From: PALSA-188 sp963720075
GTDB taxonomy: Bacteria; Acidobacteriota; Terriglobia; Terriglobales; Acidobacteriaceae
Length of the DNA: 64,000 bases
NCBI GenBank assembly: GCA_963720075.1
Contig: CAVREG010000006.1
Coordinates: 1 to 64,000 of the forward strand
Direction: 5' to 3'
The position numbers were made by a program, and so were the translations under genes. The notes beneath the pieces are model-generated. The model did not search any database and was not told the origin of the DNA. It saw only the letters and a program-made list of their open reading frames with translations. Every line of letters starts with the position of its first letter. Position 1 is the first letter of the stretch. Positions 19,301 through 26,332 of this stretch are shown in pieces.

Positions 19301-19568
19301 AGTTTCCAAAAGGAAGTGCAGAAGCGACAAAATTTCCATTCTGATCGGTGACCTGAGTTGTCTGAATTCCCGTACCGACATTCATGATCGTGACCGTCGC
19401 GTTCGGAACGAGCGCGCCCGATTGATCAGCCACTGTGCCGTTGATGGTGCCGGTGTCGAATTGTGCGAGTAATGGCAGCGTCCCCAGACCCAGAACCGCC
19501 AGTAAAATAGCGAGACGTAAAAACATCGGGGTGCATTTTGTCCAGATGAACCGCGCATTTCGTGTCAT
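16377..19568 (-). CDS. TonB-dependent receptor with carboxypeptidase-regulatory domain (Oar-like)
   Basis: A 1063-residue outer-membrane receptor. ATG 19568 is chosen over an upstream in-frame start because GGAGG sits about 9 nt before it and a signal peptide follows (MFLRLAILLAVLGLG to LLAQ). Residues 40-130 are a carboxypeptidase-regulatory-like beta-sandwich (TINGTVADQSGALVPNATV, NGNFVASALPFGNYVITA). The plug follows (VNGRDLSDFLEVAPG, LDGQSATRGD, MNIITKSGSNTYHGELFEF), then a beta-barrel ending in FSLKLIF, whose terminal Phe is expected for outer-membrane insertion. Such receptors import oligosaccharides in Acidobacteriota. Context (mannose-6-phosphate isomerase behind it, GH38-like protein nearby) points to a mannose-containing ligand. 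Confidence 0.85.
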   Translation of the reverse strand: MTRNARFIWTKCTPMFLRLAILLAVLGLGTLPLLAQFDTGTINGTVADQSGALVPNATVTIMNVGTGIQTTQVTDQNGNFVASALPFGNYVITANATGFAESKSAQIKLNVGGTVNVNLAMAIAAAGESIQVTGTFQTVDTSSSTSGTTLDTNQIANLPVNGRDLSDFLEVAPGSVASTGFFQGSVDGLDNIFTGLNITLDGQSATRGDINGFLDTEGQEQARVTRASVDSVQEIDFSNSGYSAENGHSLGPQMNIITKSGSNTYHGELFEFFRNDALDAKDYFETSKQPLRLNQFGGNLGGPIIKNKLFFFVNYEGDRTHVTLINALNHTLSAYARSRLAATPAMAPILAQFAPLPAGCTGIPAPPSCVYPGFPDSVDPTQSDMVYDPAVLPNILREDTGSARVDYNISDKDRVFVRYNINDSLTNYTFGLNEGQVSPQKLRTQYGKFDETHTFSSTLLNEFSVSVSRFYSDTNSDTPTPLAGINGFFTDLGSLPGPNSFNQVTPFTNVEVFDNVAKTIASHTLTFGTQIRINRNNEWLRPQQTYDYASVNDLVTDNNNLGHGVFVLQKIGFPGFVGIKNSNWDFYVQDDWKVNRRLTLNLGVRYDYNTAWSEGQNRQQNFDVATQAFLPPTQPAYSAPKGDVAPRVGFAWDPFGKAKTVIHGYGGLFYNPMHFGFGLISNIPALSSYNVNVFQAIFANPPFSIDYPAPNPPLIAGTQNVSAFPQNPRDPLSTNWLFGIQQEVAHNTILTVNYVGNKTQHMQSGIDFAALNANPANVFTAARPDAGFANESLDSDTLYSTYNALQAKLARNVGKLALEANYTWSHEIDDLVNVFSGFSDPTNPNIDRGDGDWDVRHNLTGSVVYSLPDLKDSSSLMREALGGWQTSGILQVRSGLPENITLISGFFGNPVRPDYVAGQPLLVPGHSWPNSSYNSSAFQIEPTYDGTPGGTIGTVGRNSLRAPGYFQFDWSGMKNFSITENVKVQFRADIFNIFNHPNFTNPDGGICTSITPFTPTPGSPPTPAGCVRNSNFGRVGQTIADANGTQIGGGTARQVQFSLKLIF

Positions 19569-19632
19569 AACGCCCGTCCTCCAACCCGCTTCAATTCCTT
19601 CAAGGTCATCCACAACCCCAGCCACCCGGAAA

Positions 19633-19662
19633 ATCCTAATGCCGTTGTTGCAGCATAGTCAA
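19633..19662 (-). promoter_or_regulatory. Candidate sigma-70 promoter of the TonB receptor
   Basis: Read on the minus strand, TTGACT (19657-19662) and TAGGAT (19633-19638) are separated by 18 bp and lie about 65 bp before the receptor start codon. Confidence 0.45.
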
Positions 19663-19685
19663 CCTTTTTTGTTGTTTTTTGATGT

Positions 19686-19721
19686 TAAACGATACTTGTT
19701 TGTTTCGTTTAGAGCTATAAT
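19686..19721 (+). promoter_or_regulatory. Operator palindrome overlapping a + strand promoter (CRTAC1 gene)
   Basis: A 26-bp inverted repeat at 19686-19711 has perfect 7-bp ends (TAAACGA / TCGTTTA) and 9 of 10 pairs over 10-bp arms. It overlaps the -35 region (TACTTG, 19693-19698) and most of the 17-bp spacer of a promoter with a perfect TATAAT at 19716-19721, which would drive the CRTAC1-TPR operon. It is also about 24 bp upstream of the TonB receptor -35 box, so one regulator could control both directions. Confidence 0.5.
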
Positions 19722-19920
19722 CGCGCCTGTTTGAGTCCAGAACGGACGTTTGGCGCGCCTTTTTGCCCAGTTGCACACGTTTCAGGGCAGCGATTTGAAC
19801 TGCGGATTGAACTACGTTTGAACTGCAAAGATACTGCAAGATAAAGATCGGGAATGCCCTAGCCGCTGGAATCCCGACATTCGTTGCTACACTGGAGCCC
19901 GGACGCTGAGTTCTTCTCGC

Positions 19921-21633
19921 ATGAGAAGTCTTCATAGGAGATCACGCACGACCCTTTCCAGGACCATCGTCCTCCTAGGGATTGGCCTCACGTTCGGGAT
20001 TCATGGGCTCGCTCAAAGCGCACCAACTCCCGGTCATTTCGTGGACGCCACGGAAAAGCTGGGAATTAAATTCCGCCAGCAAGCTTCGCCAACCAGCAAG
20101 AAATACCTTCTGGAGACGATGGGATCGGGCATCGCCCTGTTCGATTACGACAACGATGGCCGTCTGGATATCTTTTTCGCAAACGGCGCGCGGTTGGATG
20201 ATCCGACTCCGAAAGGCACGATTCCGAAAAAAGATGACTCCAAATACTGGAACCGCCTCTACCACCAGAAGTCCGACGGAACTTTCGAGGATGTCACCGA
20301 AAGAGCCGGTCTCACCGGAGTGGGCTATTCCACGGGAGTTGCCGTCGGCGACTACGATAACGATGGATTCGAAGATCTCTATGTAGCCGGCTATGGTCAC
20401 AGCACGCTTTACCACAACAACGGCGACGGCACGTTCACCGATGTGACTGCCGCTGCTGGCGTTGCTGGCTCAGGATGGATGACCAGCGCTGCATGGGTGG
20501 ACTATGACAACGACGGACGCCTGGATCTGGTCGTTGCCCGCTACATGCAATGGGACTTCGATGATATCTATTGCGGGCGCCGCGATAAAGAAGGCTCCCG
20601 CTCTTATTGCCATCCGGATCTTTTCAAACCCGAGTCAGTCCTGCTCTTTCACAATGACGGCAATGGAAAGTTCACCGAGGTATCCCACCAGGCCGGGATC
20701 GACCGTCCAGGTAAAGGCCTGGGGCTCGCCATTGCGGACTATGACCACGATGGCTTTATGGATATCCTGCTGGCCAATGATTCAATGCCGCAATATTTGT
20801 TCCACAACCGCGGTAACGGAACTTTCGAAGAAGTGGGACTGACTTCTGGAGCTGGACTCGACAGCAACGGCAACACCTTTGCCGGCATGGGCGTGGATTT
20901 TGAGGACTACAACAATGACGGCTGGCCTGACATCATCATCACCGATCTCGCCTACCAGCGATACGCGCTCTATACCAATCTGAAGGACGGCACGTTCGAT
21001 TACTCGGCGTCCGCCACGGGATTGAACGCAATTTCGCTGCTGCATTCCGGCTGGGGTGTGCGTTTCCTCGACTACGACAACGATGGATGGAAGGATTTAC
21101 TGATTGTCCAGTCGCACGTGATCAACACAATCGAAATGTACGATCCCACCGTGCGTTATCGTGAGCCGCCTCTGTTGTTGCACAACGACCACGGAAAAAA
21201 GTTCGTGGATGTTTCGGCAGCTTCCGGCGATGTGTTCCATCAGCAATGGGCGGGACGCGGATTGGCCATCGGAGACATTAATAATGACGGGAAACTGGAC
21301 GCGGTTGTAACCTCAAACGACGGCCCTGCATTTGTCCTGCTAAACCAAACCGTCATTTCGAACCACTGGGTCACGCTTAACCTGGTAGGGGTGAAGAGCA
21401 ATCGCGACGCCATCGGCGCGCAAGTGAGGATCTCTACTGCGGCAGGCGATCAATTCGCAACCGTAACAACGAGCGGAAGCTACGAATCTTCCGGTGACAA
21501 GCGATTGCATTTCGGCCTCGGGTCTACGGACTCCATTCGTGAAATCGAAATCCGCTGGCCGAGCGGTATCCGCCAGGTGGTGCGGGATCCGAAGCCAGAT
21601 CGAATCCTGACCATCACGGAGCCGGTAAAATAA
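19921..21633 (+). CDS. CRTAC1-family secreted protein with VCBS/FG-GAP repeats and ASPIC/UnbV domain
   Basis: A 570-residue exported protein. The signal peptide is hydrophobic (TIVLLGIGLTFGIHGLAQ). Seven calcium-loop repeats of the form DYDNDGxxDI are visible (DYDNDGRLDIFF, DYDNDGFEDLYV, DYDNDGRLDLVV, DYDHDGFMDILL, DYNNDGWPDIII, DYDNDGWKDLLI, DINNDGKLDAVV), predicting a beta-propeller. The C-terminal 70 residues are the ASPIC/UnbV domain (NRDAIGAQVRI, SSGDKRLHFGLG, IEIRWPSGIRQ). Such proteins commonly sit next to Oar-like TonB receptors and TPR proteins in Acidobacteriota. Their function is unproven; cell-surface adhesion or glycan handling is plausible. Confidence 0.8.
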   Translation: MRSLHRRSRTTLSRTIVLLGIGLTFGIHGLAQSAPTPGHFVDATEKLGIKFRQQASPTSKKYLLETMGSGIALFDYDNDGRLDIFFANGARLDDPTPKGTIPKKDDSKYWNRLYHQKSDGTFEDVTERAGLTGVGYSTGVAVGDYDNDGFEDLYVAGYGHSTLYHNNGDGTFTDVTAAAGVAGSGWMTSAAWVDYDNDGRLDLVVARYMQWDFDDIYCGRRDKEGSRSYCHPDLFKPESVLLFHNDGNGKFTEVSHQAGIDRPGKGLGLAIADYDHDGFMDILLANDSMPQYLFHNRGNGTFEEVGLTSGAGLDSNGNTFAGMGVDFEDYNNDGWPDIIITDLAYQRYALYTNLKDGTFDYSASATGLNAISLLHSGWGVRFLDYDNDGWKDLLIVQSHVINTIEMYDPTVRYREPPLLLHNDHGKKFVDVSAASGDVFHQQWAGRGLAIGDINNDGKLDAVVTSNDGPAFVLLNQTVISNHWVTLNLVGVKSNRDAIGAQVRISTAAGDQFATVTTSGSYESSGDKRLHFGLGSTDSIREIEIRWPSGIRQVVRDPKPDRILTITEPVK

Positions 21634-21650
21634 ATTTGGCTGCCCCTACG

Positions 21651-22850
21651 ATGCGAACCGAATTGTTATGCGTCGGCGTGTTGTTCCTCTCTGCAAGCCT
21701 AATTTCCTCAGCGCAGACTCCAAAGCAAAGCGCCAACCTGTCGCAGTTGCAGGAGGCCGCTCAAGCCCTCGCCGCTGGAAAACTAAAGCAGGCTGAAAGC
21801 GAATTGCAGTCTGTGCTGCTTACTACGCCGGGAGAATATCGGGCGCGCGATCTGCTGGGAGTGATCCGCGTCCTCCAAAAGCGCGAACCTGAAGCAGAAG
21901 AATGCTTTCGCCGAGTTGTCCGGCAAAACCCGAACTTCGCGGCCGCGCGGGCGCACCTTGGACTACTGTATCTCCAGATGAATCGCCCGGAAGAGGCTGT
22001 CCCGCAATTAAGGGAAGCATTGCGCATCGATCCTTCTCGTACCGATGCTTCGGACGCCCTGGTACACATTTTGCAAGACCAAAGCCACGCGGCGGCTGTC
22101 AGAGGGGACTGGGCAAATTCGCTGGCATTGCTGGCCGAGGCGCGCAAATATGCGCCCAATAATGCGGATGTTCAATTCGGATTCGGAACTGTGGCGCTGC
22201 AAATGTCTTCCTGGCAGGACGCTGTCGCCGGTTTCGAGCAAACGTTGAGGCTGCGCAAGAACGATCCAGCCGCGCTCTACAGCCTGGGGCGGGCGTTTCT
22301 CGGGCTATGGAAATTCGAGGATGCGCGTCGGCAGTTCGCCCAGTACGTCGAAGTCCGCCCGGGCGACGCTTCCGGTCATAGTGCTCTGGGCATGACTCTC
22401 GCTACGCTTGAGCGCTCCGAGGAAGCCCGGTCGCAGTTCCAGCGATCTATCGCACTGGATCCCCAGCAAACCGAATCTTACTTCCGCCTCGGACTCCTGG
22501 ACCTCGATTCGAAAGATCTGGACGCGGCAGCCAGGAATCTCCAGCACGTGCTCGATCGGGAACCGAAGCACGCAGGCGCTTTGACCGCGATGGGACGGGT
22601 GGCATTTGAGCAGAAGCGTTACAGCGAAGCCGTGGATCTGCTTCAGCGAGCCATCGCCAATGACGATTCCATGCGGGAAGCTTACTACTATCTCGGTCTC
22701 ACTTTTGCCCGCATGGGACGCAAGCAGGAAGCAGACGACCAACTACAAATCGCAACACGGCTGGAGCACGACGAAGCGGAACATCGGAGAACAGTGATTC
22801 GGATTCTCGATCCGGCTGCCGACGCGCAAGCCTCACCGCCCCAGAACTAG
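21651..22850 (+). CDS. Exported TPR-repeat protein
   Basis: A 399-residue protein starting 18 bp after the CRTAC1 gene. ATG 21651 is preferred to an upstream TTG because it begins a signal peptide (MRTELLCVGVLFLSASLISS-AQ). It then consists of about nine tetratricopeptide repeats with the usual G/A/Y-A-P pattern (AAARAHLGLLYLQMNRPEEA, AALYSLGRAFLGLWKFEDAR, AYYYLGLTFARMGRKQEA). TPR superhelices bind partner proteins, and the tight spacing suggests that it works with the CRTAC1 protein in the periplasm. No catalytic motif is visible. Confidence 0.8.
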   Translation: MRTELLCVGVLFLSASLISSAQTPKQSANLSQLQEAAQALAAGKLKQAESELQSVLLTTPGEYRARDLLGVIRVLQKREPEAEECFRRVVRQNPNFAAARAHLGLLYLQMNRPEEAVPQLREALRIDPSRTDASDALVHILQDQSHAAAVRGDWANSLALLAEARKYAPNNADVQFGFGTVALQMSSWQDAVAGFEQTLRLRKNDPAALYSLGRAFLGLWKFEDARRQFAQYVEVRPGDASGHSALGMTLATLERSEEARSQFQRSIALDPQQTESYFRLGLLDLDSKDLDAAARNLQHVLDREPKHAGALTAMGRVAFEQKRYSEAVDLLQRAIANDDSMREAYYYLGLTFARMGRKQEADDQLQIATRLEHDEAEHRRTVIRILDPAADAQASPPQN

Positions 22851-23266
22851 CTTTCAAGCTCGGTGGCGATGCCACCACAGTAGCTGACGTAGTCAAGGCC
22901 ATGGCCATCAGAACCTCTCAGTGAATGCTCTGGCGATCTATCCCCAGTTGGCCTTCGCTGGCGACAATTACGATTCACAAACAGGGGGTGAAAGCTCCCC
23001 TTCCTACTTCAGCCAAGACCAACGCGCTATTAAGGGACGACGCGACCGTGAGGTAAATTTTAAGCACAAAGGCTGAAAAGGGACTGGTCCGCATAGCGGA
23101 TTTTTACCAATAAGCGAAGAACAAATCAGAGAACATAAATTGCCGAATGAGAGTACCACCGCCCCGAATGAGGCTCGTTCGCGTGATCGTAAACCACTCA
23201 GTCCAAAAGAGAGACGAGAAGAGGAAGAGATTGCTAAACCGTCGTGCTCTTTGTATTCTTGCCATC
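22851..23266. other. Gene-poor gap upstream of a transposase remnant
   Basis: No supported gene. Short open frames here lack start signals and recognisable motifs. The stretch probably contains the eroded upstream part of the IS1182-type element. Confidence 0.4.
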
Positions 23267-23530
23267 CACATGGATGAGCCTGCAAGGCAACGCGCACGCG
23301 AGTTAATCAACACGCCAGAGTTCGCAAACGCACAACGGGAAAGAAAGAAGAAGGCGGAAGCACTGTTCGCGGAACTCAAAGTCAGATCGGATTGCGTCGG
23401 CTGCGGCTGCGGAGATTAAAGTTTGTTCGTGAGCAGTTCTTCCTGGCGGCAGCTGCCCAGAACATCAAACGCCTGGTCCGCTTCCTCAGCCGAGCGAAAA
23501 GACCAGGATTAACCGCAACGACGTAGTGAT
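23267..23530 (+). mobile_element. IS1182-type transposase, C-terminal remnant
   Basis: In one frame IHMDEPARQRARELINTPEF and QRERKKKAEALFAELK are readable. After a one-base shift near 23390 the text continues QIGLRRLRLRRLKFVREQFF and AAAAQNIKRLVRFLS. This is the usual C-terminal end of IS1182/DDE-type transposases, including the Glu of the ERKK...E region. The N-terminal two-thirds and the terminal repeats are not recognisable, so the element is dead. Confidence 0.7.
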
Positions 23531-23731
23531 AATCCGGCGGTGAAGAAGAACTCGTGCCCACCCCAGCGCTAGCAGCCGAGACAAGATCTCTTCCCGCTGC
23601 TCCTTTTTCAACACCCACCCGATATTTCACCAGTTAACTTCGTTGAATGCCATCCTGCACTTCAAATACACGTATCCAGCGACACGTGAGGATCATGGCC
23701 TTCGGGGATGCGGCAAAAATACAATTCTTTC

Positions 23732-23995
23732 ATGGATTATCCCGCAATCGCGATGAAGCTTCGCCGAGCCGCGACGCCGGAACTCGCAACTCTGATTCAG
23801 GATGCACTGCGCCGCCGCAACGAATTAGCGGCGTACGCGCGCCGAGAAATCTATCGCGAGCTGGCCACGTATTTACAGAGCGAAATCTCCCCGTTTCCCG
23901 ACGAATTGGTTGAAAGGCTTAGCGATGAACAGTATTTGATCAACGCGTCTGGCATCCTATTCGGAGACCAACGCCTATCGCGAGTTCAGGGCTGA
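23732..23995 (+). CDS. Small hypothetical protein
   Basis: An 87-codon frame from ATG 23732, rich in Arg, Glu and Leu, predicting two or three helices (LRRAATPELATLIQDALRRR, YREILATYLQ-like region, FPDELVERLSDEQYLI). I recognise no family. It lies between a dead transposase and the photoactive yellow protein gene and could be a fragment of a larger decayed gene. Composition looks protein-like, but there is no clear ribosome-binding site. Confidence 0.3.
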   Translation: MDYPAIAMKLRRAATPELATLIQDALRRRNELAAYARREIYRELATYLQSEISPFPDELVERLSDEQYLINASGILFGDQRLSRVQG

Positions 23996-24408
23996 CAATT
24001 GACGCTTGAAGTGAACTATCCCGGCGGAGCTCCGGGCTGTTGTGAGTCGCAATTACACTCATAACCTTTCTTGCGATCGTCTTTAGCTTGTTTACGAGTG
24101 GACTGTCAGGCCGTGAAGCTGGCAGCGGGACTCGGAGTAGCGGCTTTGAGAATTCGGTCAAGAGTACTTTTGTCTCCGAGCGACAGACGAGAAAGATCAA
24201 GGTGAGATTTCTCGGGTTCCGGCGGCAGAACAGGATTGACCGAAGAGGAAACGATTTTCTGTGGAGCGATATCGTAGGAGTTCTGAATCGGGCGAGGTGA
24301 CTGGCCTTGCCTTTACAAGGTGTCCAGAAACCTTTTTGGGAATCGTGTTACTGAAAAGTTACCGGCGGTGCCTTCCCTACCCCGACGGTCCCGCTGTACG
24401 TTTCGAAT
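23996..24408. other. Gap upstream of the photoactive yellow protein gene
   Basis: About 410 bp with no supported gene. It must contain the promoter of the downstream gene, but I cannot pick a convincing -35/-10 pair. Confidence 0.4.
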
Positions 24409-24837
24409 ATGGACCTGGATCAACAAATCGCGCAAGCTGACTTGATTTCCACGGAAACACTTTTAATCAACCCAATAAGTTTGACCAATAGACGTATTTA
24501 CGCGGATCAGATGCCGGAAGAGCAACTGGACGCTCTTCCGTTTGGCGCCATTCAATTAGACATGGATGGGAAAGTGCTGAAATATAACGACTATGAATCG
24601 CGGCTCGCTGGGGTACAGAAGACCAGTGCGGTAGGCAAGAATTTTTTTACTGAGGTTGCGCCCTGCACTAACGTGAAGGAATTTTACGGACGGTTCAAGG
24701 CTGGCGTTGAGAAGAAAGCTCTCCATGAAAAGTTTCGCTATCACTTCTCTTTCAAGAGAAATCCGCTGGATGTGACCGTTACGCTTTTCTACAGCGACAT
24801 CACGAGAAGCGTCTGGGTATTTGTGCGGCCTGCGTGA
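24409..24837 (+). CDS. pyp: Photoactive yellow protein homologue (PAS-fold blue-light sensor)
   Basis: A 142-residue protein matching photoactive yellow protein along its whole PAS domain. From residue 40 it reads LDALPFGAIQLDMDGKVLKY, then VGKNFFTEVAPCTNVKEFYG, and ends SVWVFVRPA. The chromophore cysteine is present at Cys86 (VAPCT, Cys69 of the Halorhodospira protein), as are Tyr59 and Glu63 (Tyr42 and Glu46), which hydrogen-bond the p-coumaryl chromophore. Thr50, Arg52 and Met100 are replaced by Ala67, Val69 and Lys108, which should shift colour and slow recovery. The 39-residue N-terminal cap is longer than usual (about 22). No tyrosine ammonia lyase or coumarate ligase gene is in the window. 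It converges with a STAS gene. It is a soluble cytoplasmic sensor if photoactive. Confidence 0.85.
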   Translation: MDLDQQIAQADLISTETLLINPISLTNRRIYADQMPEEQLDALPFGAIQLDMDGKVLKYNDYESRLAGVQKTSAVGKNFFTEVAPCTNVKEFYGRFKAGVEKKALHEKFRYHFSFKRNPLDVTVTLFYSDITRSVWVFVRPA

Positions 24838-24864
24838 TTTGAGGACATCCGGACCCGACATTTT

Positions 24865-25209
24865 TTACTGGATGGATTGTTCCGCGTCGCTGACATTGTT
24901 GTAAAGCTTAAAAAATCCATCCACACGAGTGACCTTGAGGGCGTTGAGCACACGCTCGCAAACGCCCACCAAAGCCAGACGGCGGCCATCTTTTGAATGG
25001 CTGACATGCGCCCCCACAAGGGTGCCAATGCCGGCAGAATCCATGTAGGGCACGCGGGAGAAATCCAGAATCAGCCTGGGGTTGCTGTTGCCGCGCACCA
25101 GCGACTGAAACTCGAACAGATTGCTGATAAGAATCGGGCCGGTGAGGCGCAGGATGCGCTGTCCGTTCGATCCTGAGAGATCTTCAATGATGAGGGGCTC
25201 TTGGGGCAT
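24865..25209 (-). CDS. STAS-domain anti-sigma factor antagonist-like protein
   Basis: A 114-residue single STAS domain of the SpoIIAA/RsbV type. The key loop is PYMDSAGIGTL, whose Ser would be phosphorylated by a partner kinase, preceded by RLILDFSRV. It would bind an anti-sigma kinase and free a sigma factor in a stress or signalling switch. No kinase or phosphatase partner is adjacent. It ends 27 bp from the end of the photoactive yellow protein gene (convergent). A second STAS protein lies at 37693-38064. Confidence 0.8.
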   Translation of the reverse strand: MPQEPLIIEDLSGSNGQRILRLTGPILISNLFEFQSLVRGNSNPRLILDFSRVPYMDSAGIGTLVGAHVSHSKDGRRLALVGVCERVLNALKVTRVDGFFKLYNNVSDAEQSIQ

Positions 25210-25366
25210 CGGCGAATTTTATCGCCGACTTAGATGAAAATTGTTACAGCAATATTAATTTCTGGGGGCACGTGTTGAGAGTCAGGAGGGCACAGCATAA
25301 AGGCCTACATAGTCGAGAGTAAGAGCGCTGGAGCATACAGATAAAACCCCCGCCGTGTCTCTGCAA

Positions 25367-25430
25367 AAGACGGAGAGACAAGGACGGGTCACCCGCTCGC
25401 TTCGTGGAGCTCCGGTCGGGATGACAGAAT
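25367..25430. repeat. Intergenic GTCATCCCGACCGGAG-type repeat
   Basis: On the minus strand this reads GTCATCCCGACCGGAGCTCC followed by ACGAAGCGAGCGGGTGACCC, a dispersed intergenic motif I associate with Acidobacteriota genomes. A shorter relative lies near 45790. It is non-coding and sits just downstream of the VKOR gene. Confidence 0.45.
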
Positions 25431-25835
25431 TTATTTGGGCTTGCAGAACACCTGAGCGGCAACCGTCCCAATATCGAGAAGCGTGATCAGAGAAATTATC
25501 CCGAGGGACGCTACGCAATAAACGCACCAAACGCCTAGAACGCTGGCTTCAATATGGGCCAGATAAAGCGAGAAAGCCATTGCGCCCAAAGCTGCCGCAA
25601 GCAGGACTCGATATGCGCGCCAGAAGGCCAAACCTGCAATCAGGAAATAGCCGGCTATTCCTATGACCGCGACGGGGACGCCCCATAAAACCGCGTACAT
25701 GCTGTGATTAACGATTCCGCAATCCCATTTTTCGTTAATGTCACAAGGGGAAATGTCAGTGCGGTAGTGCTCGCGAAGAGCGAGAGAAGAGACGACGATT
25801 CCGATGAACGCCAGGACAATAAATATCCGCCTCAT
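25431..25835 (-). CDS. Vitamin K epoxide reductase (VKOR) family membrane protein
   Basis: A 134-residue protein with four predicted membrane helices and the four VKOR cysteines: Cys31 and Cys39 in the first periplasmic loop (SPCDINEKWDCG) and the redox pair Cys104-Cys107 (WCVYC) at the last helix. Bacterial VKOR reoxidises DsbA-like proteins and passes electrons to quinone, so it supports disulfide formation. It overlaps the CusF-like lipoprotein gene by 4 nt (ATGA). In this metal-linked cluster it may protect exported cysteine-rich proteins or help fold the Cys-rich peptide encoded upstream. Confidence 0.85.
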   Translation of the reverse strand: MRRIFIVLAFIGIVVSSLALREHYRTDISPCDINEKWDCGIVNHSMYAVLWGVPVAVIGIAGYFLIAGLAFWRAYRVLLAAALGAMAFSLYLAHIEASVLGVWCVYCVASLGIISLITLLDIGTVAAQVFCKPK

Positions 25836-26236
25836 GCTGTGGCCCGATTGGCGGCCCTATCAACCGCAGGCGAGGTCGAGGTAGGTTTCGCGGGCGGGAC
25901 GGAGGGCTGTGTAACTTTAATATTTTCGAGCCAGCTTTGGTCACCGTTAACGACGATGTCAGCGGCGATCTTATCTCCCGGAGCGAGTTTGTCGAGCAGG
26001 CTCGTATCTTTCACGTCGTAGGGCATTTCCATGGCTGACATGAATCCTGGGATTTCGTCGCCATCCACGGTGAGAGATTTATTGGGTTTGTCTATTGACA
26101 CCACGCTGCCGGTAAGGTGGTAGTGCTTCAGGCCGGTGTCGGTGGTTGCGGGCTTTGAGCGACTGCATGCGACGAGAAAAAGAAGAGCCATCATGATGAA
26201 AGCTAACTTCTGATGTGATGAGCGATCGTGATTCAT
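25832..26236 (-). CDS. CusF-like copper-binding lipoprotein
   Basis: A 134-residue lipoprotein: a lipobox LVAC puts the lipidated cysteine at residue 24. The small beta-barrel domain (GSVVSIDKPNKSLTVDGDEI) carries a methionine cluster, GFMSAMEMPYDV (Met66, Met69, Met71), as in CusF-type Cu(I)/Ag(I) chaperones. A Pro/Thr/Ser-rich tail follows. It would bind copper in the periplasm. It is translationally coupled to the VKOR gene and lies 96 bp downstream of a TonB receptor gene on the same strand. Confidence 0.75.
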   Translation of the reverse strand: MNHDRSSHQKLAFIMMALLFLVACSRSKPATTDTGLKHYHLTGSVVSIDKPNKSLTVDGDEIPGFMSAMEMPYDVKDTSLLDKLAPGDKIAADIVVNGDQSWLENIKVTQPSVPPAKPTSTSPAVDRAANRATA

Positions 26237-26280
26237 AACCGGTCCTTTCTCAAGGGCGAGGCTTCTAAGCTTCGCTCAAC

Positions 26281-26314
26281 TGGACAGACGGGGACGTCTG
26301 AGTCTGTCTCTACG
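26281..26314. repeat. Degenerate copy of the TAGGGACGG palindromic repeat
   Basis: The minus strand reads CGTAGAGACAGACTCAGACG then TCCCCGTCTGTCC, a diverged half of the palindromic repeat found better preserved at 39564, 50648 and 54643. It lies in the gap between the CusF-like gene and the TonB receptor. Confidence 0.45.
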
Positions 26315-26332
26315 TGGACTTAATACTAATTA

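Noticed and set aside
24088..24300. 70-codon + strand frame upstream of the photoactive yellow protein gene
   Set aside because: Arg/Ser-rich without a start signal; competing frames on the other strand are equally open, so there is no evidence for coding.
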